A stretch of DNA of 64,000 nt from Gammaproteobacteria bacterium (GTDB lineage: Bacteria > Pseudomonadota > Gammaproteobacteria > Acidiferrobacterales > Sulfurifustaceae). This document shows positions 48,503 to 58,065 of the stretch, in pieces. The stretch lies in contig JACQFZ010000070.1 in NCBI GenBank assembly GCA_016199745.1, forward strand, positions 62,001 through 126,000, given 5' to 3'. The notes beneath the pieces are model-generated. The model ran no database searches, was not told where the DNA came from, and saw only the letters and a list, made by a program, of their open reading frames with translations. The position numbers and the translations under genes were made by a program. The stretch's first letter is position 1, and each line of letters opens with the position of its first letter.

Positions 48503-49372
48503 CTATCGCGTTGGCTTCTTCATGTAGCGGAAGAAGTCTGAGCTGGGGTCGACGATCAACACATCGTCCTTCTTTCTAAAACTTTCCTTGTAGGCATTCA
48601 GGCTGCGATAAAGCGAAAAGAATTCCGGTGACCGTCCGTAGGCATCGGCATATATCGTGGTAGCACGGCCCTCGCCCTCGCCACGCATCGTTTCTGCGTT
48701 TCGATAGGCATCGGCCAACAGTACCTCGCGCTGGCGCTCGGCATCGGCGCGAATTTTCTCAGCCTCCTCCGCACCCTTCGCTCGATATTCGAAGGCGATG
48801 CGGGCGCGCTCGGCGCGCATGCGTTCGTAAACCGAGACGCTCACCTTCTCGGGAAGATCGACCCGCTGTACGCGCACATCGACCACTTCGAGTCCAAGGT
48901 CACGCGCGGCTTTATCCGCCTTCTGCCGCAGATCTTCCATGATGCCGGACCGATCGGCGGAAACCGCCCCCTGCAAGGTGCGTTTACCGAACTCGTCGAT
49001 CAATCCGCTCTCCATAATCGGCCGCAACCGCGACCGCGCGCCGGCTTCCGACCCTTCCGCCGTTACGTAAAATTTGAGCGGATCGACGATACGCCATTTG
49101 ACGAACGAGTCGACCAACACGTACTTCTTCTCGATCGTCAAAACCTGCTGCGGATCGAAATCGAGCGTCAAGATGCGCGAATCGAAATAACGCGTCTTAT
49201 CGAGAAACGGCATTTTGAAGTGCAAGCCGGGCACATCGTCATGGCGCAACACTTGGCCCAGACGCACGACGATCACCCGCTGCCGTTCGTCGACCGTATA
49301 TATCGCCGACGCGGCGGTCAATGTAATTACCAACAGCAAGGCGACCAACGCCAAAATTTTACCCTGACTCAT
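48503..49372 (-). CDS. hflC: HflC, SPFH-domain modulator of FtsH
   Basis: Forms with HflK the periplasm-facing complex that encloses the FtsH protease. It has 289 residues. One N-terminal transmembrane helix (about 5-24) is followed by the SPFH/band 7 domain (AIYTVDERQRVIVVRLGQVLR, LHFKMPFLDKTRYFDSRILTL) and an Ala/Glu-rich coiled coil (about 190-235). Its ATG overlaps the hflK stop (ATGA). Confidence 0.95.
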   Translation of the reverse strand: MSQGKILALVALLLVITLTAASAIYTVDERQRVIVVRLGQVLRHDDVPGLHFKMPFLDKTRYFDSRILTLDFDPQQVLTIEKKYVLVDSFVKWRIVDPLKFYVTAEGSEAGARSRLRPIMESGLIDEFGKRTLQGAVSADRSGIMEDLRQKADKAARDLGLEVVDVRVQRVDLPEKVSVSVYERMRAERARIAFEYRAKGAEEAEKIRADAERQREVLLADAYRNAETMRGEGEGRATTIYADAYGRSPEFFSLYRSLNAYKESFRKKDDVLIVDPSSDFFRYMKKPTR

Positions 49373-50562
49373 GGTTGACCTCCGCTACCGGCGCCACTAC
49401 GACGCCGTGTGTCGGTACGGCCGCGGCCTAACGGCTCGCGTGGCGGCGCCAAGCTGTCCAAGTCGGACATTGGCGGCGTCGGATTGGTCGCCGCGGCGGT
49501 TTCGTGCGGCGGTATTAATTTGTCGAGCGGTAAGTACAACAAGTTGTTGCCGTTCTTTTGGTCGACGAAAACCTTGGTCGTGTTCGATAACACTTGCTCC
49601 ATGGTTTCGATATATAAACGCTCACGCGTCACCGCCGGCGCCCGCAAATATTCTTTGACGACCTGATTGAACCGGTGGGCATCGCCTTCGGCGTGCGCAA
49701 TCGACGCGGTCTTGTAGGCCTCGGCTTCTTGCTCGACGCGCGCCGCAGCGCCGCGCGCTCGTGGAATAACGTCGTTCGCATAACCTTCGGCTTCGTTCTT
49801 CTGCCGTTCTAAATCTTCGCGTGCTTTATTGACGTCATCGAACGCCGCCCGCACTTCGTTCGGCGGCTGTGCCGGCAACATATTGACGGCAACGATCGTT
49901 ACCCCGAGGTGATAGCGATCGATGATTTTTTGCAGTAACTCACGCGCGCTCGTGTCGATCTCCTGGCGCCCTTCGGTCAATACGAAGTCTAGTTTGCTGC
50001 GACCGATGACTTCCCGCACCGCGGATTCGGTTGCTTGCCGCAACGTTGCTTCGGGCTCTTGCACATTAAAAAGATAAGCGGCGGGATCTTTGATTTGATA
50101 CTGGACGTTGAATTCGACGTCGACGATGTTTTCATCGCCGGTCAACATCAACGCTTCTCTTGCTTCTTTGGATTTAGTGCCGGTGCGTTCGTTGGTACGG
50201 TAACCGATCGCCATCTGCTGGACATTGCCGATGTCGACCTTTTCCACACTTTCAATCGGGAACGGCCAGTGCCAGCTCAACCCTCTTTCGGTAACAGCGA
50301 CCTGCCGGCCGAAGCGCAACTCGACGCCGCGCTCACCTTCTTGTATGACGTAATACCCGCTAGCTAGCCACAAACCGATAGCAATTGCCACGACCAACCC
50401 AATGCCGAAACCGCGGCCATTACCGTTGGCGCCAAACAAACCCGCAAGTTTTTGCTGGATATTGCTGACCATCCGATCAAGATCGGAGCTGCTGGCATTG
50501 GTCCGCTTACGCTGACCCCAAGGATCTTTATCGCCGGACCCACCCGGAACATTCCACGCCAC
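49369..50562 (-). CDS. hflK: HflK, SPFH-domain modulator of FtsH
   Basis: Partner of HflC, 397 residues. A Gly-rich cytosolic N-terminus (MAWNVPGGSGDKDPWGQRKR, GANGNGRGFG) precedes a transmembrane helix (about 53-73). The band 7 domain follows (YYVIQEGERGVELRFGRQ, WHWPFPIESVEKVDI), then a coiled coil and a Pro/Arg-rich tail. The start is GTG 50562, with TAGGAGC upstream. It lies 52 bases after hflX. Confidence 0.95.
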   Translation of the reverse strand: MAWNVPGGSGDKDPWGQRKRTNASSSDLDRMVSNIQQKLAGLFGANGNGRGFGIGLVVAIAIGLWLASGYYVIQEGERGVELRFGRQVAVTERGLSWHWPFPIESVEKVDIGNVQQMAIGYRTNERTGTKSKEAREALMLTGDENIVDVEFNVQYQIKDPAAYLFNVQEPEATLRQATESAVREVIGRSKLDFVLTEGRQEIDTSARELLQKIIDRYHLGVTIVAVNMLPAQPPNEVRAAFDDVNKAREDLERQKNEAEGYANDVIPRARGAAARVEQEAEAYKTASIAHAEGDAHRFNQVVKEYLRAPAVTRERLYIETMEQVLSNTTKVFVDQKNGNNLLYLPLDKLIPPHETAAATNPTPPMSDLDSLAPPREPLGRGRTDTRRRSGAGSGGQP

Positions 50563-50614
50563 GAGGTGTTGCTCCTACAATTAATCGCTGGCCGTTAACG
50601 GCAAAGGCCGCATT

Positions 50615-51994
50615 CTAGGAGAGGCTGCCGGTGGGAGCAAGAATTGTCGGGGAATCGGCCACTAAATACTCGCTGTGAAAATCGGTTTGTTGCTGTAACC
50701 AAGCCATCTGCGCGAGATCGAGCGCAAGCTCCATCGACCAGCCGCCGGACTCAAGCGGCGTCTCGCGCGCCACGTCGAACCGCTCATGGATAGCGGCGCG
50801 CAATCGACCGGCTATTGCCGGCAACTCAAGGGTTAACACATGGCGCTGACGACGATAATGGTCCGCTACCGCATCGATTAAAAGTGCAACACCATCGCCC
50901 GTCGTTGCCGACACCCATACCTTGTTGACTCGACCACTAGCATCACGGTCTATCCGCGGTGACAACCCAGTCAAGTCGATTTTGTTGTAGACGTGGATTT
51001 GCGGAACCTCTTCGGCGCCGATTTCGCGCAGCACTTCATCCACCTGCTCGATGTGTTGCTGCCTTTCCGGATTGTTACTATCGATGACATGCAACAACAA
51101 ATCTGCTTGCGCGACCTCTTCCAGCGTCGACTTGAAAGCTTCAACGAGAGAATGCGGTAACGCACTGATAAAGCCGACGGTATCTGCCACGATCACCGGT
51201 GTATTGCCAGGAAGCTCCAACCGCCGCATGGTCGGATCGAGCGTCGCGAACAGTTGGTCGGCGGCATATACGCCGGCGCCGGTCAGTCGATTGAACAACG
51301 AGGATTTGCCGGCATTGGTGTAACCGACCATCGATACCGTCGGAATCGGCACTTTGTGCCGTGCGCGACGGCGGCTGCGGCGCTGTGTCGCTACCTGTTC
51401 CAGGCGTTGGTTGAGCTTTTTTATACGATCGCGAATCAAACGCCGATCGACTTCAAGCTGCGTTTCACCCGGGCCACGCAAACCGATACCGCCCTTCTGC
51501 CGCTCCAAGTGCGTCCAGCCTCGCACCAAGCGACTTGCCAGATGTTCGAGCTGAGCCAACTCTACTTGCAGCTTACCTTCGTGCGAGCGCGCGCGTTGCG
51601 CAAAGATGTCGAGAATCAACCCTGTGCGATCGACCACGCGGCAGGCCACCACTTTTTCCAAGTTGCGTTCCTGCGCCGGCGACAACTCATGATTGACGAC
51701 GACCACATCAGCACATTCGCGGGCGGCGGCGTCGCGCACTTCTTCAGCCTTACCCTTGCCGATGTAACTGGCAGCGTCAGGCCGCTCACGCGCGCCAAGA
51801 ATGACGCCGCAAACGTCCGCGCCGGCCGACTCGGCCAACCGACGCAGCTCCTCGACCTCCTCCTCATCTTTACGATTCGGAAAGCGGACGTGGACAAGCA
51901 ACGCTCGCTCGCGTTGTCGACGCGAGGAGCGCTGCGAAGCCGGGGGACTATTCGTTTCCGGGGCCTTTGGGATCGGAGGCTTCAGCGCCTTCAA
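50615..51994 (-). CDS. hflX: HflX ribosome-associated GTPase
   Basis: GTPase that splits stalled ribosomes. A glycine-rich HflX N-domain (about 30-210, [15 protein letters not shown] helix) precedes the G domain: G1 [13 protein letters not shown]3 DTVGFI, G4 NKID. No ATG start exists. The frame begins at TTG 51994, 47 bases inside hfq, giving 459 residues. A TTG at 51901, after the hfq stop, would give 428, close to the 426 of E. coli HflX. Neither has a strong Shine-Dalgarno sequence. Identity is certain, start is not. Confidence 0.93.
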   Translation of the reverse strand: MKALKPPIPKAPETNSPPASQRSSRRQRERALLVHVRFPNRKDEEEVEELRRLAESAGADVCGVILGARERPDAASYIGKGKAEEVRDAAARECADVVVVNHELSPAQERNLEKVVACRVVDRTGLILDIFAQRARSHEGKLQVELAQLEHLASRLVRGWTHLERQKGGIGLRGPGETQLEVDRRLIRDRIKKLNQRLEQVATQRRSRRRARHKVPIPTVSMVGYTNAGKSSLFNRLTGAGVYAADQLFATLDPTMRRLELPGNTPVIVADTVGFISALPHSLVEAFKSTLEEVAQADLLLHVIDSNNPERQQHIEQVDEVLREIGAEEVPQIHVYNKIDLTGLSPRIDRDASGRVNKVWVSATTGDGVALLIDAVADHYRRQRHVLTLELPAIAGRLRAAIHERFDVARETPLESGGWSMELALDLAQMAWLQQQTDFHSEYLVADSPTILAPTGSLS

Positions 51995-52214
51995 AATGGA
52001 CTTTAACCGGGCGGTTGGGGACCACCGTGGAAATGGCGTGCTTATAAATCATCTGACTAACAGAGTTCTTTAGCAGCACGACGAATTGATCGAATGACTC
52101 GATTTGCCCTTGCAACTTGATCCCGTTTACCAGAAAGATCGATACTGGAACGTGTTCTTTGCGCAAAGTATTAAGGAAAGGGTCTTGCAAAGCTTGCCCT
52201 TTTTGCTGGCTCAT
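51948..52214 (-). CDS. hfq: RNA chaperone Hfq
   Basis: Hexameric Sm-like protein that helps small RNAs pair with mRNAs. ATG 52214 gives 88 residues beginning [24 protein letters not shown]. The Sm1 ([25 protein letters not shown]) and Sm2 ([11 protein letters not shown]) motifs are intact, followed by a short, somewhat acidic tail ending PKGPGNE. Its 3' end may overlap the hflX start. miaA lies 76 bases upstream, the usual order. Confidence 0.97.
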   Translation of the reverse strand: MSQQKGQALQDPFLNTLRKEHVPVSIFLVNGIKLQGQIESFDQFVVLLKNSVSQMIYKHAISTVVPNRPVKVHFEGAEASDPKGPGNE

Positions 52215-52290
52215 CAAAGTGCTCCTGTTTTTATCATCGTCGCCTTTCGGCTTTTAGTTGTGGCTGGACCATTCCGGAGTCCATAACCAA

Positions 52291-53244
52291 TTATATCTGA
52301 CTTCCTTGTCTCGACGAGACACGCTGTGCGATCTCCACAACTGCTCGCGTCGGCAAGTCGCCACTGCAATCTACGCGTTGTACGTCTGTGTAAGAGCGCA
52401 ACCATGTTAACTGACGCTTTGCTAATTGACGGGTTGCGGCGATCGCTTGCTCGACCATTTCATTATAGTCAACCAACCCCGTCAAGTAATTCCATATCTG
52501 TCGATAGCCCACCGTTCGCATCGATGGTTGCGTGAGATCCAGATCGCCCCGTCGATACAGGAGTTCGACCTCGCTGATCAGTCCGCGTTCCAACATTTTT
52601 TCGAAACGCGCTGCGATCCGCTCATGCAAAACCGCGCGCTCACTGGGCCATAAGCCGATTTTGTAAAAACGGAATTCAGAGCCCGCGCCGTGAGTAGTGC
52701 CCACCAACTCGCTAGACCGGCGACCGGTCACCGCATGGATTTCGAGCGCCCGCTGAATACGTTGCGCGTCGTTCGGCTTGAGCTGGTTGGCACGCACCGG
52801 GTCGATCATAGCGAGGCGCGCATGCATTGCCGGCCAACCCAGGCGGGTTGCATCTTCATGCAACTGGCGCCGAACTTCAGGTGTGGCCGGCGGCAATTCG
52901 GACAGTCCGTACTCCAGCGCGCGGAAGTAGAACATCGTACCACCGACCAATAGCGGAATCTTGCCGGCAGCGGTAATAGCGCGCATCTCGCGCCGTGCAT
53001 CGTCGCAAAAGTCGGCCGCCGAATAACTCTCGGCCGGATCGCGAATGTCGATCAATCGATGCGGTGCGCGCGCTTGCTCGTCGGCGGTCGGCTTGGCCGT
53101 ACCGATATCCATGCCACGATACACCTGCGACGAATCGACGCTGACGATCTCGACCGGTAAAACCTCGCGCAACGCGATAGCGCACGCGGTTTTGCCCGAG
53201 GCGGTTGGACCGAACAGACAAATGGCGAGCGGGAGTTGCGTCAA
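52291..53244 (-). CDS. miaA: tRNA dimethylallyltransferase MiaA
   Basis: Adds dimethylallyl to A37 of tRNAs reading UNN codons. It has 317 residues. P-loop [11 protein letters not shown] near residue 13, the [16 protein letters not shown] motif, [29 protein letters not shown], and [17 protein letters not shown] are all present. The start is TTG 53244, overlapping the lysS TGA (TTGA), with GAGG four bases upstream, so translation is coupled to lysS. No mutL lies upstream, unlike in E. coli. Confidence 0.95.
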   Translation of the reverse strand: MTQLPLAICLFGPTASGKTACAIALREVLPVEIVSVDSSQVYRGMDIGTAKPTADEQARAPHRLIDIRDPAESYSAADFCDDARREMRAITAAGKIPLLVGGTMFYFRALEYGLSELPPATPEVRRQLHEDATRLGWPAMHARLAMIDPVRANQLKPNDAQRIQRALEIHAVTGRRSSELVGTTHGAGSEFRFYKIGLWPSERAVLHERIAARFEKMLERGLISEVELLYRRGDLDLTQPSMRTVGYRQIWNYLTGLVDYNEMVEQAIAATRQLAKRQLTWLRSYTDVQRVDCSGDLPTRAVVEIAQRVSSRQGSQI

Positions 53245-54728
53245 ACCTCGGGCCGCATATGTGGGAATAGCAATACGTCGCGTATCGACGGCGAATCGGT
53301 GAACAACATCACCAACCGATCGATGCCAATGCCCTCACCTGCCGTCGGCGGCATGCCGTGCTCGAGCGCACGAATGTAATCGGCGTCGAAGTGCATCGCC
53401 TCTTCGTCGCCGGCGTCCTTCGCCTGGACTTGCTGGCGGAAGCGCTCGGCTTGGTCGTCGGCGTCGTTGAGCTCGGAAAAGCCGTTGGCAATCTCGCGTC
53501 CGCCGATGAAGAGCTCAAAGCGATCGGTCACTGCCGGATCGTGATCGCTGCGGCGCGCAAGCGGCGATACCTCGGTCGGGAATTGCGTGATGAACGTCGG
53601 GTCCTTTAATTGATGTTCGGCGGTCTTCTCGAACAGCGCGTATTGAATTTTGCCGACACCGTACGACGGCTTCACCTCGATGCCGAAGCGCGCCGCGGTC
53701 GCGCGTACGCGTTCGAGCGAGTCGATGGCATCGGCGGTGAGCTCGGGATTGAAATGCAGCACCGCTTCGCGGATCGTCATGCGCCGAAACGGCGCGGCGA
53801 AATCGTAGGTCTCGCCTTGGCAATGAAGTGTCGTCGTGCCGAGCACCTGCTGCGCTAACCGCCGCAGCATCTCTTCGGTGAGGTTCATCAGGTCCTGATA
53901 ATCGGCGTACGCCTGATAAAACTCGAGCATGGTGAACTCGGGGTTGTGACGCGTCGACAGACCTTCGTTGCGGAAGTTGCGGTTGATCTCATAGACCTTT
54001 TCAAAACCGCCGACGACCAAGCGCTTCAGGTAAAGCTCCGGGGCGATGCGCAGAAACAGTTGCATGTCGAGCGCATTGTGATGCGTCACGAACGGCCGCG
54101 CCGTCGCGCCGCCCGGGATCGTTTGCATCATCGGTGTTTCGACTTCGAGGAAACCGCGGTCGTTCAGAAACTGCCGGATCTGGGCGACGATCGCCGTGCG
54201 AATGCGGAACGTGCGGCGCGCCGCGTCGTTCATGATGAGATCGAGATAGCGCTGGCGATAGCGCGATTCTTGATCCACCAGTCCGTGAAATTTTTCCGGC
54301 AGCGGCCGCAACGCTTTAGTCAATAAACGAATGACGTCGACCTTGATCGACAATTCGCCGGTCTTGGTTTTGAACAGCACGCCTTCGGCGCCGATGATGT
54401 CGCCGATGTCCCACTTCTTGAACGCCTCGTAGCTGTCGCCGAGCGCGTCGCGCTGCACGTACAGCTGGATCTGACCGGACATGTCCTGCAGGTGGCAGAA
54501 GCTTGCCTTGCCCATGATCCGCCGGGTCATGACGCGACCGGCGATCTTGACGCGTACCGGGATCGATTCCAGCGCCGCCGCATCCTTCTCGCCATACTCG
54601 GTCTGCAGCGCGCCGGCGACAACGTTGCGCCGGAAGTCGTTGGGGAAGGCGTTGCCCTGCCGTCTCAGTTCTGCCAGTTTGGCGCGGCGCGTAAGGATTT
54701 GCTCGTTGTCGTCAGCGTTGTCAGACAT
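53241..54728 (-). CDS. lysS: Lysyl-tRNA synthetase, class II
   Basis: Charges tRNA-Lys. It has 495 residues. The N-terminal OB-fold anticodon domain (about 60-150, [23 protein letters not shown]) is followed by the class II core: motif 1 region [27 protein letters not shown], motif 2 [26 protein letters not shown], motif 3 [26 protein letters not shown]. It is 34 bases downstream of prfB, the usual prfB-lysS order. Confidence 0.97.
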   Translation of the reverse strand: MSDNADDNEQILTRRAKLAELRRQGNAFPNDFRRNVVAGALQTEYGEKDAAALESIPVRVKIAGRVMTRRIMGKASFCHLQDMSGQIQLYVQRDALGDSYEAFKKWDIGDIIGAEGVLFKTKTGELSIKVDVIRLLTKALRPLPEKFHGLVDQESRYRQRYLDLIMNDAARRTFRIRTAIVAQIRQFLNDRGFLEVETPMMQTIPGGATARPFVTHHNALDMQLFLRIAPELYLKRLVVGGFEKVYEINRNFRNEGLSTRHNPEFTMLEFYQAYADYQDLMNLTEEMLRRLAQQVLGTTTLHCQGETYDFAAPFRRMTIREAVLHFNPELTADAIDSLERVRATAARFGIEVKPSYGVGKIQYALFEKTAEHQLKDPTFITQFPTEVSPLARRSDHDPAVTDRFELFIGGREIANGFSELNDADDQAERFRQQVQAKDAGDEEAMHFDADYIRALEHGMPPTAGEGIGIDRLVMLFTDSPSIRDVLLFPHMRPEV

Positions 54729-54762
54729 GATTTGTCGTCGATAAATTTCTTAGTAAAAAGGA

Positions 54763-55864
54763 TTATGCCGTACCGCTCTTGAGACTGGCCTCGATGAACG
54801 GATCGAGATCGCCGTTCAACACGGCGTCCGGCCGGCCCGACTCGACGCCGGTGCGCAGGTCTTTCACGCGCGACTGGTCGAGCACGTACGAGCGGATCTG
54901 ATGACCCCACTCGACGTCGGTCTTGGACGATTCGATCTTTTGCTTCTCGGCGTTGCGTTTCTGCATTTCCAGTTCAAACAACTTGGCCTTCAGCATACGC
55001 ATGGCCTCGGCGCGGTTGCGATGCTGCGAACGATCGCTTTGGCACTGGACGACGAGGTTGGTCGGCACGTGCGTAATACGAATCGCGGAATCGGTACGAT
55101 TGACGTGCTGGCCACCGGCGCCACTGGCGCGATAAGTATCGACACGCAGATCCGCCGGATTTATTTCGATGTCGATATCGTCGTCGACTTCCGGATAAAT
55201 GAACACCGACGCGAACGAGGTATGACGGCGGTTACCGGAATCGAACGGTGACTTGCGCACCAACCGGTGCACCCCCGACTCGGTCCGCAGCCAGCCGTAG
55301 GCGTATTCACCGATGAAGCGCACGGTAGCGCTCTTGATGCCGGCGACTTCGCCTTCGGACACTTCGAGAATCTCGGTCTTGAAGCCGCGCTTCTCGCCCC
55401 ACATGAGGTACATGCGCAACAACATGTTGGCCCAATCCTGGGCCTCGGTGCCACCGGCACCGGCCTGGATGTCCATGAAAGCGTTATGAGCATCCATCTC
55501 GCCGGCGAACATGCGGGCGAACTCGAGGTCGGCGAGCTGTTTTTCGAGCTGCGCCAAATCACTCGCGACCGCCGCGGCGACGGCGGCGTCGGTTTCGGCT
55601 TGCGCCAAATCCAACAGCTCATGAGCCTCCACCAGCTCAATCGCCAGCCGCTGGAGCGTTCCGACTTCTTTTTCCAGTTGCGCCCGTTCCTTGCCGAGCG
55701 TTTGCGCCAGCGCAGGATTGGTCCAGATGTCGGGCCGTTCCAGTTCGGCGCAAATCTCGGTTAACCGACGTTGCTTGGTTTCGAGGTCAAAGATACCCCC
55801 TTAAAACCTGGGAGCGGTGCTGCAAGTCCTTCAGTTTTTGGTATAGCGGGTTTAAATCTTCCAC
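54763..55864 (-). CDS. prfB: Peptide chain release factor 2, with programmed +1 frameshift
   Basis: Recognises UGA and UAA and releases the peptide. Translation starts at GTG 55864 (an in-frame TAA lies upstream) and reads 25 codons ending RGYL. It meets TGA at 55789-55787 and continues in the +1 frame with GAC at 55788, for 366 residues (E. coli 365). The frame beyond the shift carries the stop-recognition motif SPF ([13 protein letters not shown]) and the catalytic GGQ ([13 protein letters not shown]). Low RF2 levels favour the shift, so the gene regulates itself as in E. coli. The main frame alone, from 55632, would miss the N-terminus. Confidence 0.96.
55784..55802 (-). promoter_or_regulatory. 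RF2 programmed +1 frameshift signal
   Basis: On the minus strand the sequence reads AGGGGGTATCTTTGAC, identical to the E. coli prfB site: an internal Shine-Dalgarno-like AGGGGG three bases before the slippery CTT, then the in-frame TGA followed by C. The ribosome slips CTT to TTT, skipping one base. Confidence 0.95.
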
Positions 55865-56079
55865 GATAAATCCGAAAATTTAGCTGTTTAATTTCAAGCG
55901 ATTCTACATGAAACCTGTGAGGACTCCCGAACCATTTACGGATAATAAGGGTGGGTATCCCGCCAGTCACAACCTCCGCTTGTGGTCCGCCGCTTAATTT
56001 AGGCTCGATTGAACGCACGGAAGTGCGAGGTCTAATGATAACAGCGGCCTTCGATAAAGGATTAATGGCGGCCGAACAA

Positions 56080-56108
56080 TTGGCTACACTACCCTGCCCG
56101 TTTATAAC
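56080..56108 (+). promoter_or_regulatory. Candidate sigma70 promoter of the msrB-dsr operon
   Basis: TTGGCT (56080-56085) and TATAAC (56103-56108) are 17 bases apart. Transcription would start near 56115, only about 8 bases before the msrB ATG and within the GGGAG Shine-Dalgarno sequence, so either the message is nearly leaderless or another start is used. Confidence 0.4.
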
Positions 56109-56122
56109 CCGGGAGCTTATCG

Positions 56123-56518
56123 ATGAACCTTAAAGTCACCAAATCTGACGCCGAGTGGCAAACCCAATTGACGCCCGAGCAGTACAGCGTCACGCGCGAG
56201 TGCGGAACCGAGCGCGCGTTCTCGGGCATCTATTGGGACTGCCACGACGACGGCGTGTATCACTGCGTTTGTTGCGGTGTCGAGCTGTTCAGCGCCGACA
56301 CAAAATTTGATTCCGGTACCGGCTGGCCGAGTTTTTATCAGCCGCTGGATCGGCAGAACGTCGGCGAGTCGCAAGATACGAGCTTCGCCATGCGGCGCGT
56401 GGAAGTTCACTGTAGTCAGTGCGGCGCGCACCTGGGTCATGTATTCCCCGACGGGCCGGAGCCGACCGGCATGCGCTACTGCATCAATTCCGCCGCGCTG
56501 GATTTGAAGAAAAAATGA
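56123..56518 (+). CDS. msrB: Peptide-methionine (R)-S-oxide reductase MsrB
   Basis: Repairs R-methionine sulfoxide in proteins. It has 131 residues. Zinc cysteines are C48, C51, C97 and C100; the catalytic C120 is in MRYCINS. Core motifs GTGWPSFYQPL, HCSQCGAHLGHVFPDGPEPTG. Its TGA overlaps the ATG of the next gene, so it heads the sulfur-relay operon, linking oxidative repair with sulfur trafficking in this genome. Confidence 0.96.
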   Translation: MNLKVTKSDAEWQTQLTPEQYSVTRECGTERAFSGIYWDCHDDGVYHCVCCGVELFSADTKFDSGTGWPSFYQPLDRQNVGESQDTSFAMRRVEVHCSQCGAHLGHVFPDGPEPTGMRYCINSAALDLKKK

Positions 56519-56907
56519 AGCTGGCCGTATTGATCAACGGCGCGCCGTACACACACCAGGCCGCCGACACCGCGTTCAAGTTCACCGAAGCCGCACTCGC
56601 CAAGGGCCACGAGATTGTGCGCGTGTTCTTCTATCACGACGGCGTGCATAACGGCTCGCGTTTGAGTGTACCGCCGCAGGACGAGCGCCAAGTGCAGGAA
56701 CGCTGGTCGAATCTTGCGACACAATACCAACTCGACCTCGTACTGTGCGTCGCCGCGGCGCAACGACGCGGACTGCTTGATGAAAGCGAGATGCGGCGTC
56801 ATGACAAAGACGCGCACAACATCGCCCCGGGATTCCGCATCTCCGGCTTAGGCCAGCTGGTCGAGGCCGGCATCCTGGCCGATCGGCTCGTCGTCTTCGG
56901 TCACTAA
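56515..56907 (+). CDS. tusD: DsrE/TusD sulfurtransferase subunit
   Basis: Sulfur-carrier subunit of the TusBCD/DsrEFH heterohexamer, which accepts persulfide sulfur and passes it to TusE/DsrC. It has 130 residues from ATG 56515 (overlapping msrB as ATGA). The active cysteine is C78 in LVLCVAAAQRRG, the position of DsrE Cys78. Other blocks: FFYHDGVHNGSRL and SGLGQLVEAGILADRLVVFG. Confidence 0.93.
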   Translation: MKLAVLINGAPYTHQAADTAFKFTEAALAKGHEIVRVFFYHDGVHNGSRLSVPPQDERQVQERWSNLATQYQLDLVLCVAAAQRRGLLDESEMRRHDKDAHNIAPGFRISGLGQLVEAGILADRLVVFGH

Positions 56908-56918
56908 ATAACAACCCC

Positions 56919-57278
56919 ATGAAGAAGCGGTTTCTATTCGTCAATCGGCGTGCGCCGCACGGCACGATCCACGCGCTCGAATCGCTCGAAGTCCTATTGA
57001 TCACGGCAGCGTTCGATCAGCAGGTGAGCGTTGCCTTCATCGACGACGGCGTGTATCAACTGTTGAAGCAACAAGACACGCGCAACACTGACTTGAAGAA
57101 TTTTTCACCGACCTACCGGGCGCTGCACGATTATGAGATCGACAAGATTTATGTAGATCGCGAGTCGTTGCAGGCGCGCGGATTGAATACCGATGACTTG
57201 GTCGTTTCCGTCGACGTAATGACGCGCGATCAGCTCGCCGCGTTGATGGAAGCGCAAGACGTGGTGCTGAGCTTCTGA
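56919..57278 (+). CDS. tusC: DsrF/TusC sulfur relay subunit
   Basis: Second subunit of the DsrEFH/TusBCD complex, 119 residues. Family segments: RRAPHGTIHALESLEVLLITAAFDQQVSVAFIDDGVYQLL and DLVVSVDVMTRDQLAALMEAQDVVLSF. No cysteine is present, as expected for a structural subunit. It overlaps the next gene by one base (TGATG). Confidence 0.93.
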   Translation: MKKRFLFVNRRAPHGTIHALESLEVLLITAAFDQQVSVAFIDDGVYQLLKQQDTRNTDLKNFSPTYRALHDYEIDKIYVDRESLQARGLNTDDLVVSVDVMTRDQLAALMEAQDVVLSF

Positions 57279-57580
57279 TGCTGTTGCACACCGTCAACAA
57301 ATCACCGTTCGAACGAAATACGCTGGCGTCGTGTCTGCGTTATGCCCAGAGAGGCGCTAGTATTCTGCTGATCGAAGACGGCGTTTATGCCGCCGTCAGC
57401 GACACGATGTTCACGCCAACGATTAAAGCGGCGCTCGGCGATTACACCATTTATGCGCTGCGTGCCGACATCGAGGCGCGTGGGTTACAGGGACGATTGA
57501 TCGACGGCATTACACTGATCGACTACGGCGGCTTCGTCGACCTGGTGACGCAGCACAGCGCCGTGCAGTCCTGGCTTTGA
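57278..57580 (+). CDS. tusB: DsrH/TusB sulfur relay subunit
   Basis: Third subunit, 100 residues. The start MLLHTVNKSPFERNTL is typical. Cys19 sits where DsrH of sulfur oxidisers has its conserved Cys20; from memory E. coli TusB lacks this residue. Further blocks: SILLIEDGVYAAV, IYALRADIEARGL and ITLIDYGGFVDLVTQH. It is followed 3 bases later by the dsrC-like gene. Confidence 0.92.
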   Translation: MLLHTVNKSPFERNTLASCLRYAQRGASILLIEDGVYAAVSDTMFTPTIKAALGDYTIYALRADIEARGLQGRLIDGITLIDYGGFVDLVTQHSAVQSWL

Positions 57581-57583
57581 GCT

Positions 57584-57916
57584 ATGCCGCTTAGCTTCAA
57601 CGGCAAAACGCTCGAGACCGACAAGGAAGGGTTTTTGCGTCATCGCAGCGATTGGAATGAAGACGTCGCCCGACTGATGGCGCAAGCCGATGGTTGTGAG
57701 CTGACGTCGGCGCACTGGGAAGTGATTAATTTTCTACGCGCCTACTACGACGAATACAAAATCGCACCGGCGGTACGTGTGCTGGTAAAAACCATCGGTC
57801 AGAAACTCGGGCCTGACAAAGGCAACAGTCGTTACCTCTACCAACTCTTCCCCAGCGGCCCGGCGAAGCAGGCTTGCCGTTACGCCGGCCTGCCGAAACC
57901 TACTGGCTGTATCTGA
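57584..57916 (+). CDS. DsrC/TusE sulfur carrier with two C-terminal cysteines
   Basis: Small sulfur-carrier protein, 110 residues, with the family pattern DKEGFLRHRSDWNEDVA, LTSAHWEVINFLRAYYDEYKIAPAVRVLVK and a flexible C-terminal arm. It has the penultimate Cys109 (CysA) and also Cys98 (CysB) in QACRYAGLPKPTGC, spaced C-X10-C. That two-cysteine arm defines true DsrC; TusE used only for tRNA thiolation keeps just the penultimate one. It could serve sulfur oxidation or reduction, tRNA 2-thiouridine synthesis, or both. No dsrAB is visible. Confidence 0.93.
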   Translation: MPLSFNGKTLETDKEGFLRHRSDWNEDVARLMAQADGCELTSAHWEVINFLRAYYDEYKIAPAVRVLVKTIGQKLGPDKGNSRYLYQLFPSGPAKQACRYAGLPKPTGCI

Positions 57917-57965
57917 TGAGTACTTTGAGAAATTAACGGTAGCAAACGACATCCGACGGGTTCCT

Positions 57966-58048
57966 CTCTCCCCTTGCGGGAGAGAGGACCGGAGAGAGGG
58001 GGCGTATTATCACCCCTCTCCCCCTTCCCCTCCCCCGCAAGGGGAGAG
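57966..58048. repeat. C-rich inverted repeat between convergent dsrC and cysG
   Basis: CTCTCCCCTTGCGGGAGAG (57966-57984) and CTCCCCCGCAAGGGGAGAG (58030-58048) are 19-base inverted copies with one mismatch, and each arm is itself a small palindrome. The interval is purine/pyrimidine biased. This motif looks like the REP-like intergenic palindromes scattered in many proteobacterial genomes and probably also serves as a bidirectional terminator. Confidence 0.7.
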
Positions 58049-58065
58049 GGGAACCCTTATGTTTA

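Noticed and set aside
55761-56018. An 85-codon minus-strand frame upstream of prfB
   Set aside because: It crosses the prfB start and frameshift region in a third frame; the RF2 reading explains the sequence.
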